Source: Acidobacteriota bacterium (lineage in GTDB: Bacteria > Acidobacteriota > Thermoanaerobaculia > Multivoradales > Multivoraceae). Taken from it: DNA of 64,000 nt. Positions 17,410 through 25,703 of the stretch are shown one piece after another. Below the pieces are notes generated by a model. It did no database searches, was not told the DNA's origin, and saw nothing but the letters and a program-made list of their open reading frames with translations. Where the stretch lies: positions 62,001 to 126,000 of the forward strand of contig QQVD01000050.1 in NCBI GenBank assembly GCA_003388555.1. Direction: 5' to 3'. Every line of letters starts with the position of its first letter. Within the stretch, counting starts at the first letter, position 1. Position numbers and translations under genes: made by a program.

Positions 17410-18108
17410 ATGGAGACCGAGGGCCCAGGACGAGAGACTGAGCTCATGGACGCACTGGATCTGCCTGCGGTGAGCGAGCTCGAGATCGTGGTCGTGGGTC
17501 CCTCGAGCCTGGCGCGAGAGGCGTTGGGGTCTCTGCTGGAGCACGAGCTGTCGGCGCGCCTGCACAAGGTGGAGGACGGTGCCGGCGCGCTGCGCCTGCT
17601 CGACGAATGCCAGCCTTCCGCCCTCTTCGTTCTTTCCGACGAGCTCGACGGGCTGCACAGCGAGCTGCTGCGCTCGCTGCGCGCGGCGATGCCGGAGAGC
17701 TCACAGCTCGTCTGGATCGGCTGCGATCGCGAGGTCGAGGAGCCGCCGGAGATCGTCGACGCGGCGCTCAGCCTGCACGACGCCCCGGACGCCCTGTTCG
17801 CTCCACTCGAAGGCCGACCGGAGCCGCGACCTCGGCGGTGGTGCGAGTCCGCCGCCGAGGCGCTCGGTGCGCTCACCGAGCGTGAGCTGGTGGTGCTCGA
17901 TCGGATGGCGCGTGGCATCACCTCGAATCGAGGGTTGGCGACGGAGCTCGGCGTGTCGGAGAACACCGTGAAGTTCCACGTCCGCAACATCCTCGGCAAG
18001 CTCGGCCTGCACAAGCGGGCGCAGGTCGTCGCCTACGCCCTCTCCCGCCGGGATCCGGGGTGGAGGAGCGCAGCCGAGGCGAAGCGCGAGATGCAGCGGG
18101 CCGGCTGA
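17410..18108 (+). CDS. LuxR-family transcriptional regulator with degenerate receiver
   Basis: A 232-residue regulator. The N-terminal ~115 residues follow a receiver-like fold (ELEIVVVGPSSLAREALGSL, then QPSALFVLSDEL). The usual phosphoacceptor pattern (LLDxxMP) is not preserved, so phosphorylation is doubtful. The C-terminal domain is a clear LuxR/NarL helix-turn-helix: LTERELVVLDRMARGIT, then LGVSENTVKFHVRNIL. ATG 17410 and ATG 17446 are both possible starts; a GGAGGG lies about 20 bases before the first. No histidine kinase is adjacent. It is divergent from the 16146 gene and convergent with the cytochrome operon. Confidence 0.8.
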   Translation: METEGPGRETELMDALDLPAVSELEIVVVGPSSLAREALGSLLEHELSARLHKVEDGAGALRLLDECQPSALFVLSDELDGLHSELLRSLRAAMPESSQLVWIGCDREVEEPPEIVDAALSLHDAPDALFAPLEGRPEPRPRRWCESAAEALGALTERELVVLDRMARGITSNRGLATELGVSENTVKFHVRNILGKLGLHKRAQVVAYALSRRDPGWRSAAEAKREMQRAG

Positions 18109-18125
18109 CCGACGCCGGCTCGTGG

Positions 18126-18350
18126 CTAGCCGCCGCCGCCCTCGCTCGCCACCGCTCCTTCAGAGCCGCCCGGTCCGCGCACGAGGCGCCAGACCACCAT
18201 CGCGCTGCCGAGGGCCACGAGTGCCGCTCCGGCCAGGAAGAGGCTGAAGAAGGTGGGCGTGCTGGCGGTCAGCGTGACCGCCTCGATCAGCAGGCCGACG
18301 GCGACGAGCAGCGACGGCAGACCACCGACGGCGTGGTGGTGGCGCGTCAC
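18126..18350 (-). CDS. 74-residue membrane protein coupled to NapC-like gene
   Basis: A small protein with two hydrophobic helices (GGLPSLLVAVGLLIEAVTL and FFSLFLAGAALVALGSAMVVW) and a Gly/Ser-rich tail. Its GTG 18350 overlaps the stop of the tetraheme cytochrome gene (GTGA), so it is very likely translated. It is the last gene of the electron-transfer operon. It may be an assembly or anchoring partner; I know no family for it. Confidence 0.6.
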   Translation of the reverse strand: MTRHHHAVGGLPSLLVAVGLLIEAVTLTASTPTFFSLFLAGAALVALGSAMVVWRLVRGPGGSEGAVASEGGGG

Positions 18351-18958
18351 TCGGGTAGCTCCCAGACGCCGAGCGCCTCGAGCTCGTCGACGCCGTGCGC
18401 CGGGCCGTGGCAGTCGAGGCAGGAGGCCTCGCCGCTGTCGAGCTCGGCGGCGATCTCGCCGTGCAGCTCGCTCTCGACGAAGCGACGCGCGCCGCCGTGG
18501 CAGTGCAGGCACTCGCGGTTGGCGTAGGGCTGGTAGAGCTCGAGCGGCTGCTCGGCGGTGCCGGTGACGTTGACCCAGAGGTGCTTGGCGCCGGTGATCT
18601 TGGCGTCGAAGCCGCCGAACATCGTGTAGGTGGTGTGGCAGACGTAGCACGCCTTCTCGCGCGGCACGTAGCGGTTCTGGTAGTGCACCGCCGCGAGCAC
18701 CACGTCGCTGTCGGCCAGCAGCGAGCGGCCGTATGGCTCCATGATGTGGCAGGAGAGGCAGAACTCCGTCGACTGGGCCCGCTGGAGGTGATCGCGCGCG
18801 CCGACCGCGGTGAGGCTGAGGGGCGCCAGCACCAGGACCACGAGGGCGACGATGCGGCCGCTGCGGGTCCGGGTGTGCGCAGGATCGGAGCGCACCAGGA
18901 GGACGATCCCGGCCACCGTCAGGCAGGCTGCGACGAGCAGGCTCTCGGCGAGGGTCAC
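18347..18958 (-). CDS. Tetraheme cytochrome c, NapC/NirT-like quinol dehydrogenase
   Basis: A 203-residue membrane cytochrome. Two hydrophobic segments (~4-23, ~38-56) precede the haem domain. Four CxxCH motifs are seen: CLSCH (~67), CYVCH (~103), CLHCH (~149) and CLDCH (~180). NapC/NirT/CymA-type proteins oxidise menaquinol or ubiquinol at the outer face of the inner membrane and pass electrons to periplasmic carriers. CLSCHIMEPY is typical of the first haem site. In this operon it would feed the monoheme cytochrome or the decaheme subunit. Start GTG 18958 has no strong Shine-Dalgarno. Two rather than one hydrophobic segments are unusual for NapC. Confidence 0.8.
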   Translation of the reverse strand: MTLAESLLVAACLTVAGIVLLVRSDPAHTRTRSGRIVALVVLVLAPLSLTAVGARDHLQRAQSTEFCLSCHIMEPYGRSLLADSDVVLAAVHYQNRYVPREKACYVCHTTYTMFGGFDAKITGAKHLWVNVTGTAEQPLELYQPYANRECLHCHGGARRFVESELHGEIAAELDSGEASCLDCHGPAHGVDELEALGVWELPE

Positions 18959-18997
18959 GGTCGGTGCAGTTTCTCGAAGAGGTTCGTGCGATGGAGG

Positions 18998-19366
18998 TCA
19001 GCTGCCGGGGAGCGAGGCCAGCCAGTCGAGGATCGCCTGCAGCTCCTCGTCGCTACCCTTGAACTTCGCCTTGTGCTTCTCGCCGTCGATCGTCGTGCTC
19101 TGCTTGAGGAAGGACTTGAGCGCCTCGCGATCGGCGGTCGGCGCGGCCTTGCCGAGGTCGGCTCCCACCATCGAGGCCACCTTGACCGAGTGTTCGATGC
19201 CCTGGCCGGCGACGGAGTGGCAGCGGGCGCAGCCCTGGTCGACGAACAGCTTCTTGCCGGGAGCCTCCTCTCCGGCGAGTGCGGGAGCCGCCGCGACCAC
19301 GAGCGAGAGCGCGGCGAGCAGGGCCAGGCGCGCCACGCGATGCGGCCGGATTGCATTGGTGGTCAT
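18998..19366 (-). CDS. Monoheme cytochrome c
   Basis: A 122-residue periplasmic class I cytochrome. A signal peptide ending in AAAPALAG is followed by one CARCH haem motif at ~45-49. A distal Met (VASMVGADL) may be the axial ligand. ATG 19366 follows GGAGG. The segment between has EEAPGKKLFVDQGC, usual for small cytochromes c. It sits 42 bases after the MtrB-like gene and 39 before the NapC-like gene, and probably shuttles electrons between these. Confidence 0.88.
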   Translation of the reverse strand: MTTNAIRPHRVARLALLAALSLVVAAAPALAGEEAPGKKLFVDQGCARCHSVAGQGIEHSVKVASMVGADLGKAAPTADREALKSFLKQSTTIDGEKHKAKFKGSDEELQAILDWLASLPGS

Positions 19367-19408
19367 CGATCGAACCTCCTGGACTCCTGGTGACTTGGCT
19401 GACGTGGG

Positions 19409-21286
19409 TCAGTTCCAACGGTATCCCAGCGACAGCTCGAGGATGTCTGCGTCGTAGTCGTTGAGCGACAGCAGCGACTCGGAGTAGTCGATGGTGCGCA
19501 GCCCGAGATGCACGAGATAGGCCTCGCCGAGCGCGACCTCGACGAAGGCCCGATGGTCGTCGCGCTCGAGCTCGAAACTGCCGTTGGCTTCGTAGCTGCG
19601 CAGATCGAGCCCCAGACGCACGCGGTCGTTGGCGCGCACGGTGGCATGACCGCGCAGCAGCCCGGTGTCGCTGTCGTAGGCGACCGGTACGAGGAAGGTG
19701 GCGCCGTCGAGCTCCGGTCCGATGCTGCGCTGGGTGTCGACGTACCGGTAGCCGAGCCCGATCTCGTAGCGGTCCGTCTGGCGTCCGACGTCCAGCTGCA
19801 GGCTGTCCTGGTCGGCGACCCAGGTGGTGGCGTCGTTCTCCACCTCCTGGATGCGCGCCTCGCCGGAGACGAAGAACCCGCCGTCGAGCCGCGCCCGCCC
19901 ACGCACCGTGAGCCTGGTGCGGTCGGTGGGTGAGGTGAGGGTGAAGGGATCGTCGATCGAGCTGCGCTCCAGATTGGCGCCCAGCGACAGAGTCGGCCGC
20001 GGCGACCAGGCCAGCCGCAGGAAGCCGCCCGTGTGGTCGGTGGAGACCTCGTGCCGGCCGCTGTCGCCGTCCTCCACCAGCTCCGAGGTCACGTCGCGGC
20101 TCTCGACCAGGGCGCCGAAGGTCACGGTCAGGTCGCTGGTCGCCGCCACCTGCAGGCCGGCCTCCAGCGACGTGGTCTCGATCTGCCAGCCGCTGAGGTT
20201 CTCGCCGGCGCCGAAGCGCTGGTCGGCATCCTGATCGAGATCGCGGTGGCCGACGCCGCCGACCAGGGCCCAGCGCTCGTTGAGCAGGTAGGAGAGCTCG
20301 GCCTCCAGCAGGGTGGTCTGGCGGTCGAAAGAGGCGTCTCCGGTCGTGGTGTCGCTGTAGAAGGCGCCGGTGAAGGTCGTGCCCTGGGCCTCCTCGTCGA
20401 AGCGGGCGTCCTGTTCCAGGTCGAAGACCAGCGCCGAGAGATCGATCGCCAGGCGGTCGTTCGGCCGCAGGTTGTAGGCCACCCGATGCTCGTAGGTGGT
20501 GAAGTCGTAGGGCTGGTCGAGGAAGTAGAAGTCGAGCGTCGTGCCGTTGGTCGGGTTCTCGCCGAGGGAGAAGCCCGGCAGGAAGGTGAAGAGCAGGTTG
20601 TCGTACTCGCGCACCGTCTCCGAGAGGGTCAGCACCGATCCGTTCGAGAACCTGTGGGTCAGCGCCGCGCCGAGTGCGTTCATCGACTCGTCGATGCGCT
20701 GATCGAGCTCGAACTCGTCGCGCGAGATGTCGAACACCGTCGTCTGTTCTCCGCGCTTGGTGAAGCGGTCGAAGAACACCTTCAGACTGGTGTCGCGGTC
20801 GAAGAACAGATCGAGGGCGACCCGGTCCTGCACCCGTTCGAAGTCGAAGTGGTGCAGGTCGCCGAGGTTGGAGAGGCTGACCACGGCGTCGGCCGGATCG
20901 ATCAGGAAGTCCTCGTAGAAGTAGCTCGACTCGCGGCGCTGGACCTGGAGGTCGTAGCGCCCGAACTTGCGAACACGGAGGTCGAAGCCCTCGTACGGGT
21001 CGCCGCCGAAGTCGTTCATGTCGACCTGAACCAGGTCGACGAGCTCACTGCCGGGCACCAGCTCGAGATGCAGCGCGAACAGGCGGGCGCCGTCGTCGAG
21101 GTCGACGTGCTGACGGTACTTGCCTTCGGCGCCGCTGACGTCGGTGGAGCGCCAGCCCAGCCGCACGTTGCCGGAGAGCTTGGCGCCGTCGTCCTGGGCC
21201 GTCGCCGCCTGAGGCAGGCCGAACAGAGTCGGTACGGCCAGCAGGGTGGCCGAGAGCAGGCCGGGGAGCGTCGTCTCGATCTTCAT
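19409..21286 (-). CDS. MtrB/PioB-like outer-membrane porin
   Basis: A 625-residue beta-barrel. Signal peptide ~1-30 (LLSATLLAVPTLFGLPQAATA). The mature part is a series of amphipathic strands with aromatic girdles, such as GKLS-type NVRLGWRSTDV near the start and LELSLGYRW at the end. The final residues WN carry an aromatic next to the C-terminus, near the usual barrel signal. Proteins of this type form the sheath around a decaheme cytochrome and carry electrons across the outer membrane. The start ATG 21286 overlaps the decaheme stop (TGATG). No CxxC pair as found in some MtrB N-termini is seen near the start. MtrB-like assignment rests mainly on context and fold. Confidence 0.72.
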   Translation of the reverse strand: MKIETTLPGLLSATLLAVPTLFGLPQAATAQDDGAKLSGNVRLGWRSTDVSGAEGKYRQHVDLDDGARLFALHLELVPGSELVDLVQVDMNDFGGDPYEGFDLRVRKFGRYDLQVQRRESSYFYEDFLIDPADAVVSLSNLGDLHHFDFERVQDRVALDLFFDRDTSLKVFFDRFTKRGEQTTVFDISRDEFELDQRIDESMNALGAALTHRFSNGSVLTLSETVREYDNLLFTFLPGFSLGENPTNGTTLDFYFLDQPYDFTTYEHRVAYNLRPNDRLAIDLSALVFDLEQDARFDEEAQGTTFTGAFYSDTTTGDASFDRQTTLLEAELSYLLNERWALVGGVGHRDLDQDADQRFGAGENLSGWQIETTSLEAGLQVAATSDLTVTFGALVESRDVTSELVEDGDSGRHEVSTDHTGGFLRLAWSPRPTLSLGANLERSSIDDPFTLTSPTDRTRLTVRGRARLDGGFFVSGEARIQEVENDATTWVADQDSLQLDVGRQTDRYEIGLGYRYVDTQRSIGPELDGATFLVPVAYDSDTGLLRGHATVRANDRVRLGLDLRSYEANGSFELERDDHRAFVEVALGEAYLVHLGLRTIDYSESLLSLNDYDADILELSLGYRWN

Positions 21287-22242
21287 CACTGCAGGAACCC
21301 GGGATGCAGGTTGGAGCCGTGGATGGTCACGTGGCAGTTGGTGCACTGCGTGGTCTCGTTGAAGCGCGCGTGGAAGCCGGGCAGCGCCAGGTGGCAGCTG
21401 GTGCACAGCTCGGCGGTGCTCTGGAAGGTGAGCTGGTGACGGTTCGGCCCGCCGTGCGGCTCGTGGCAGGAGGTACAGCCCTCGACGATGGAGGAGCCGT
21501 GCTCGAAGACGAAGGGCCCTGCCTTGTCGACGTGGCAGTCGGCGCAGGCCTGCTGCTTGAATCCGCCGAGCGCCACTCGGGTCGCCGGCGCGTGCGGGTC
21601 GTGGCAGGCGGTGCACTCCATCGTGCCCTGCTCGATCGGGTGGGCGTTCACCGCCCGGAAGTCGGAGAAGGAGCCGGCGTGGCAGCCGGCGCAGGTCGCC
21701 GAGGGGCGGCCGACCAGATCGGCCGCGAGCAGCGGTGCGGTCTCGATCTCGCCGTGGGTGCTGTGGCACGAGGTGCAGTCGAGGCCGGCCTTGGCGTGCT
21801 CGGAGCGGTCGAACCGGGGATGGGCGGCGCCGTGGCAGCTCTGGCAGGTGCGCGAGCGCTGCTGCGCGGTCGAGTCGGTGGAGAAGGCGTAGACCGGCGC
21901 CTCGCCTCCCGACTCGGCGTGCTCGACGCCGCCGGCGTGGCACGCGACGCAGCCCTCCTCGCCGCCGTCGCCCCAGTGCGAGCTCCCGTCGAGCAGCACC
22001 GAGTGCGGTCGGCCCGCGAGAGAGGCGACCATGTCGTCGTGGCAGTCGGCGCACAGGCCGGCGCCCGAGGTGTCGGCGGCAGCCGCGACGACGGCGCCGG
22101 CGCTGCCGGCGGCGAGCGCCGGCCCGGCCCCGGCCGCGATCCACCAGCTGAGTGCGCCGACGGACGCCGCAGCGGCCGTCAGCAGGGCGAGGGTCGGCCA
22201 GCGCGGCGGCGGGTCACCCGGTGACGCGGCGTTTCGACGCAA
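21286..22242 (-). CDS. Decaheme cytochrome c, MtrA/DmsE-like
   Basis: A 318-residue periplasmic multihaem cytochrome. Ten CxxCH motifs are counted: CADCH, CVACH, CQSCH, CTSCH, CAGCH, CTACH, CADCH, CTSCH, CTSCH, CTNCH. An N-terminal hydrophobic segment (LALLTAAAASVGALSWW, then AGPALAAGSAGAV) acts as signal peptide or anchor. The MtrA/DmsE family has ten haems and about 300-330 residues. It plugs the porin and relays electrons across the outer membrane. The start is TTG 22242, preceded by a strong GGGAGG at 8 bases. The following porin gene overlaps by one base. No extracellular terminal cytochrome (MtrC-like) gene is present nearby. Confidence 0.88.
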   Translation of the reverse strand: MRRNAASPGDPPPRWPTLALLTAAAASVGALSWWIAAGAGPALAAGSAGAVVAAAADTSGAGLCADCHDDMVASLAGRPHSVLLDGSSHWGDGGEEGCVACHAGGVEHAESGGEAPVYAFSTDSTAQQRSRTCQSCHGAAHPRFDRSEHAKAGLDCTSCHSTHGEIETAPLLAADLVGRPSATCAGCHAGSFSDFRAVNAHPIEQGTMECTACHDPHAPATRVALGGFKQQACADCHVDKAGPFVFEHGSSIVEGCTSCHEPHGGPNRHQLTFQSTAELCTSCHLALPGFHARFNETTQCTNCHVTIHGSNLHPGFLQ

Positions 22243-22324
22243 GGATCGATCCTCCCTCTGTGGCGTTCTCGTCTCGGACTTCGGAGATGCCCCTCAGGTT
22301 GCCACGCCAGGCAGTGGGCGCGCG

Positions 22325-22340
22325 CCACCCGTTCGGGTGG
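22325..22340 (-). terminator. GC hairpin in the intergenic region
   Basis: CCACCC-GTTC-GGGTGG forms a 6-bp stem with a 4-nt loop. It is 45 bases downstream of the minus-strand beta-barrel gene stop (22385) and 83 bases before the decaheme start. It could end the upstream transport operon. No clear T-run follows on the minus strand. Confidence 0.35.
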
Positions 22341-22342
22341 TT

Positions 22343-22361
22343 GTGTCACGGAACTGTCACG
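22343..22361 (+). promoter_or_regulatory. TGTCA-N6-TGTCA direct repeat, possible OmpR/PhoB-type operator
   Basis: TGTCACG at 22344-22350 is repeated at 22355-22361, 11 bases apart, giving TGTCA-N6-TGTCA. This is the spacing and core of the classical E. coli Pho box. It lies ~100 bases upstream of the decaheme gene (minus strand) and may regulate that operon through an OmpR-family protein. No PhoB gene is in the window, and the site reads in the + direction. Confidence 0.35.
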
Positions 22362-22384
22362 AGCCCCCGTGCCAGAGAGACGAC

Positions 22385-23671
22385 TCAGAAGTAGCTCTTC
22401 ACCGCCACCCAGACGGTGAGCGGCAGGCTGCCGTATTCGCTCCCCGGGTCGCCCGAGCCGGCGAACACACCCGCGAGGGCGGTGGCCTCGTCGCTCAGCG
22501 ACCAGCTCAGCGCCGGCTGCAGCAGGGTCGAGCCGTCGCTCCAGTTGTGCAGCAGGGCGGCCGAGAGGCCGAGCAGCGGCGTCGCCTGCAGGCCGAGGGA
22601 GAGGCCGCTGTACTCGCGGCCGAGCGAGACGATCTCACCGCGCTGCAGCCGGTCGGAGGCGGCCAGGCGCGCGTAGCCGGCGACGCCGCGGGCGCCGAAG
22701 CCGCTGTACGACTGCTCGAAGGTGAGGCTGAGCCGTGGCGTCAGCAGCCGGTCGATCCCCAGGGTGGCGCGCCAGAAGCCCGGGGCGTCGTCGCCGGGCT
22801 CGGTGTGCACCGCCTCGCCGCGCAGGCCGTAGCCCCGCGCGTCGCCGGTGACGAAGCCGCCGAGCACGGTGTCGCCGTGGAAGCGACCGCCGAGCACGCC
22901 GAGATCGGCGCCGCCGAGGTGGAAACGGCCGAGCCCGCCCCAGCTCCACGCGCCTTCGCCCTCGTCGGCGGAGCAGGTCGAGGGGCAGGCAGCGGCTCCC
23001 TGCGGCGCCGCGATCAGCTCGACCTCGGACAGGGCGCCGACGGGAAGCACCAGCCGCACCGCGTCGACGCCCGGCTTGTAGTCGCGGTCGACCGCCGCCG
23101 GCGCGAACGGGCCGAAGAGGTCGAGCGCGGGCCAGAAGTAGTTGACCCCCCAGGTGATCGGCTGGCGCCCGACGGTGAGGCGGAAGCGCGGATGATCGAG
23201 GCGCAGGTTGAGGCGGTCGATCGAGGCGCCGAGCGCGATCCCTTCGCGCTCGAGGCCGCGGCCGCCGAGAGAGGTCGAGAGGTCGAGCCTGCGGTGGCCG
23301 AGCCTGTCGCCCACCGCGCCGGCGGCGCCGCTGCCGGGCGCTCCGCTCCCCGGAGGAGAGATCGCGGCGAGCAGACCATGCACCTCGAGGCTGAGCTCGA
23401 GGGGCGAGCGCGCTCCGGCCTCGAAGGTGCGCTCGTGCACCAGGCGCACGGCGCCGAGCTCGACGTCTCGTCGCGCTTCGATCTCCTCGACCACGGTGAA
23501 GAGGAAGAGCCGCGCGCTGCCTCCGAACAGCGCCTCGCTGGCCGGGGCTGGGGCCGTGAGCAGGCAGCCGCCGACGAAGGCCAGGACGGTGGCGAGCCGG
23601 CTCTTCCCGGGCTGGCGGCGCTGCCCGCCGCAGCCGCGCTCAGCGCCGACGGTCATCCGAGATCGCGCCAT
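22385..23671 (-). CDS. Outer-membrane beta-barrel protein of transport operon
   Basis: A 428-residue protein. A signal peptide lies at ~25-45 (ATVLAFVGGCLLTAPAPASEA). The remainder is a series of amphipathic strands (RLFLFTVVEEIEARRD, RFRLTVGRQPITWGVNYFW) and ends in WVAVKSYF, an aromatic C-terminus typical of barrels recognised by the Bam machinery. It has no recognised family beyond similarity to porin-like barrels. It is the last gene of the LolA-like/permease/ATPase operon and overlaps the ATPase gene by 32 bases. ATG 23671 and ATG 23656 are both possible. In context it may be the outer-membrane receiver of the substrate. Confidence 0.65.
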   Translation of the reverse strand: MARSRMTVGAERGCGGQRRQPGKSRLATVLAFVGGCLLTAPAPASEALFGGSARLFLFTVVEEIEARRDVELGAVRLVHERTFEAGARSPLELSLEVHGLLAAISPPGSGAPGSGAAGAVGDRLGHRRLDLSTSLGGRGLEREGIALGASIDRLNLRLDHPRFRLTVGRQPITWGVNYFWPALDLFGPFAPAAVDRDYKPGVDAVRLVLPVGALSEVELIAAPQGAAACPSTCSADEGEGAWSWGGLGRFHLGGADLGVLGGRFHGDTVLGGFVTGDARGYGLRGEAVHTEPGDDAPGFWRATLGIDRLLTPRLSLTFEQSYSGFGARGVAGYARLAASDRLQRGEIVSLGREYSGLSLGLQATPLLGLSAALLHNWSDGSTLLQPALSWSLSDEATALAGVFAGSGDPGSEYGSLPLTVWVAVKSYF

Positions 23672-24392
23672 CGACGAGCTCGACGATGCGCCGGGCCCGG
23701 CGCATCACCCGCGGATCGTGGGTCGAGAACACGAAGGTGACCCCGCGGTCGCGGTTGAGGCGCTCCATCACGTCGAGCAGCTTCTCGGCGGTCTCGGAGT
23801 CGACGTTGGCGGTCGGCTCGTCGGCGAGCACCAGGGCGGGATCGGAGGCGATCGCCCGGGCGATGGCGACGCGCTGCTGCTGACCTCCGGAGAGCTCGGT
23901 CGGCTTGCGGTCCTCGAGCCCCTCGAGCCCGACCTCGGCGAGCAGGCCCATCACCCGCCGGCGCCGCTCGGCCGCCGGGACCCCCTGCACCCAGAGCACC
24001 ATCTCGGCGTTCTCGTAGGCGGTGAGCACCGGCATCAGGTTGTAGGCCTGGAAGACGAAGCCGATGCGGTCGCGGCGCAGCTCGCTGAGCCCTCTGCGGT
24101 CGAGCCGTGAGAGGTGCTGCCCGTCGACCTCGATCTCGCCCGAGGTGGGGCGGTCGAGGGCGCCGATCAGGTTGAGCAGGGTGGTCTTGCCGGATCCGGA
24201 GGGCCCGCAGAGGGTCATGAAGGCGCCACGCTCGACGTCGAGGTCGATGCCGCGCAGGGCGTGCACCTCGACCGACCCCTGGCGGTAGACGCGCGTCACC
24301 TCGCGGGCCGTGGCGATCGGCGAGGTGCTGGTCGCCGCCTCCTCTGCCGGGGATCTTCTGTTCAAAGGGGATTCCTCCAGAGTGCCTGGCAT
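23640..24392 (-). CDS. ABC transporter ATPase, LolD/MacB-like
   Basis: A 250-residue ABC ATPase. Walker A GPSGSGKTT at ~64-72, Q-loop in FVFQAYNLMP, signature LSGGQQQR near 164, Walker B VLADEP, and a switch His in STHD. LNLIGALDRPTSGEI and the Q-loop pattern are of the LolD/MacB/FtsE group, which couples ATP hydrolysis to periplasmic mechanotransmission. It has a 25-residue N-terminal extension. ATG 24392 lies 13 bases after the second permease stop. The gene belongs to a five-gene operon and is likely the ATPase for both permeases. Confidence 0.88.
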   Translation of the reverse strand: MPGTLEESPLNRRSPAEEAATSTSPIATAREVTRVYRQGSVEVHALRGIDLDVERGAFMTLCGPSGSGKTTLLNLIGALDRPTSGEIEVDGQHLSRLDRRGLSELRRDRIGFVFQAYNLMPVLTAYENAEMVLWVQGVPAAERRRRVMGLLAEVGLEGLEDRKPTELSGGQQQRVAIARAIASDPALVLADEPTANVDSETAEKLLDVMERLNRDRGVTFVFSTHDPRVMRRARRIVELVDGAISDDRRR

Positions 24393-24405
24393 GGGCTGCT
24401 CGCCG

Positions 24406-25644
24406 TCACACCAGCTTGATCGCTTCCACCGGCTCGACGCTGCTCGCCCGCCAGGCCGGGTAGACGCCCGAGGCGAGCACCGCGGCCACGGCGAGCACCG
24501 CGATCAGCGCGGCGTTCTCCGGGAAGATGCCGACCCTGAGCACCGGAGACATGCCGACGCCGGCGACCTCCATGCCCTGCTCGCCGAGCATCGCCGTCAT
24601 GTCGATGCCGTGGCGCGCCAGGTAGAGGTAGGGGCCGATCGTCACCAGGGCGCCGAGCGCCAGACCGATCAGCGCCAGGATGAGGCTCTCCAGCATCACC
24701 AGGCGGAAGAGTCGCGGCGAGCTCCAGCCGATGGCGCGCAGGATGCCGAACTCGCGCATGCGCTCCATGACGCCGACGAAGAGCGTGTTGAAGATGCCGG
24801 CCGCGACCAGCAGCGCGATCAGCGCCTCCATGAACAGGGCGCCGCCGACCTTCATCGCCACGAAGGTGGCCAGCTCCGGCCGTCCTTCGCTCCACGGCAG
24901 CACCGCGACCTCGTCGAGTCTGCCGCCGAGCTCGCCAGAGACGCGGTCGCTGTCGCGCTGGTCGTGGACGAACACCGCCACCTCGGTGGCCTCGTCCTCT
25001 TCGAGAGCCAACGACCGGCGCAGCGCGTCGAGCGGCAGCAGGAAGATCGCCGCGTCGAGCGACGGCACGCCCGTGGTCACCGTGCCGCGCAGCCGCGCCA
25101 GTCCGCTGACGATCTCGCCGCTCGTGTCGGTCAGCGTGTAGACGATTCGATCGCCCTCACGGGCGCGCAGGTTCTCGGCCAGGCGGGCGCCGAGCAGCAC
25201 CGCGTTGTCGCCGCGCACGAACTCCTCGGGCAGCTCGGTGGCCTCGAGCAGGGCCAGGGTCTCGGCGGTCTCGCGCCGTGGATCGAAGGCGATGAAGCCG
25301 GCGCCGTAGCTCTCGTGGGCGGTGCTCACCATCGCCTGACCGGCGACCCGCGGCACGGCGCCGCGCACCTGCGGCAGCTCGAGAGCAGCGGCGACGAGGG
25401 TCTCGACGTCGCCGAGGTGGTTGCGCAGCGTCGGCGACTCGGCGTGGGCCGGATGCTGGATCGAGACGTGGCCGCCGCCGAGTCGGGCGGCGAGATCGAT
25501 CGTCTCGCTCCAGGCGCGGTCCTGCATCGCCGTCATCAGGATGGCGAGGAAGAAGCCGAGCACGATGGAGGCCAGCGTGATCAGGGTGCGGCGCCGGTTG
25601 CGCCACAGGTTGCGCCAGGCGAAGGAGGTGAGCGAGTTGTGCAC
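24406..25644 (-). CDS. ABC transporter permease, FtsX/LolC-type (second)
   Basis: A 412-residue permease. One helix near the N-terminus follows FAWRNLWRNRRRTLITLASIVLG, then a ~230-residue periplasmic domain, then three C-terminal helices (ALFMEALIALLVAAGIFNTL, LVMLESLILALIGLALGAL, IAVLAVAAVLASGVYPAW). This four-helix plan with a MacB_PCD domain and an FtsX core is that of LolC/E and MacB. The motif ERMREFGILRAIG is the coupling helix typical of FtsX-type permeases. Start GTG 25644 is inferred from the N-terminal pattern; its ribosome site is weak. It is paralogous to the permease gene just upstream, and the pair likely forms a heterodimer. Confidence 0.85.
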   Translation of the reverse strand: MHNSLTSFAWRNLWRNRRRTLITLASIVLGFFLAILMTAMQDRAWSETIDLAARLGGGHVSIQHPAHAESPTLRNHLGDVETLVAAALELPQVRGAVPRVAGQAMVSTAHESYGAGFIAFDPRRETAETLALLEATELPEEFVRGDNAVLLGARLAENLRAREGDRIVYTLTDTSGEIVSGLARLRGTVTTGVPSLDAAIFLLPLDALRRSLALEEDEATEVAVFVHDQRDSDRVSGELGGRLDEVAVLPWSEGRPELATFVAMKVGGALFMEALIALLVAAGIFNTLFVGVMERMREFGILRAIGWSSPRLFRLVMLESLILALIGLALGALVTIGPYLYLARHGIDMTAMLGEQGMEVAGVGMSPVLRVGIFPENAALIAVLAVAAVLASGVYPAWRASSVEPVEAIKLV

Positions 25645-25703
25645 GGTGGCCAGAGGGATCGAGGACGGTCGAGGGATGGTGGGGACGCTTCGGCGGGCCG
25701 GTC

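Noticed and set aside
18998-22242. Dissimilatory DMSO or sulphur reductase (DmsE-type) instead of a general conduit
   Set aside because: No molybdopterin catalytic subunit is in the neighbourhood, so the more general conduit is preferred.
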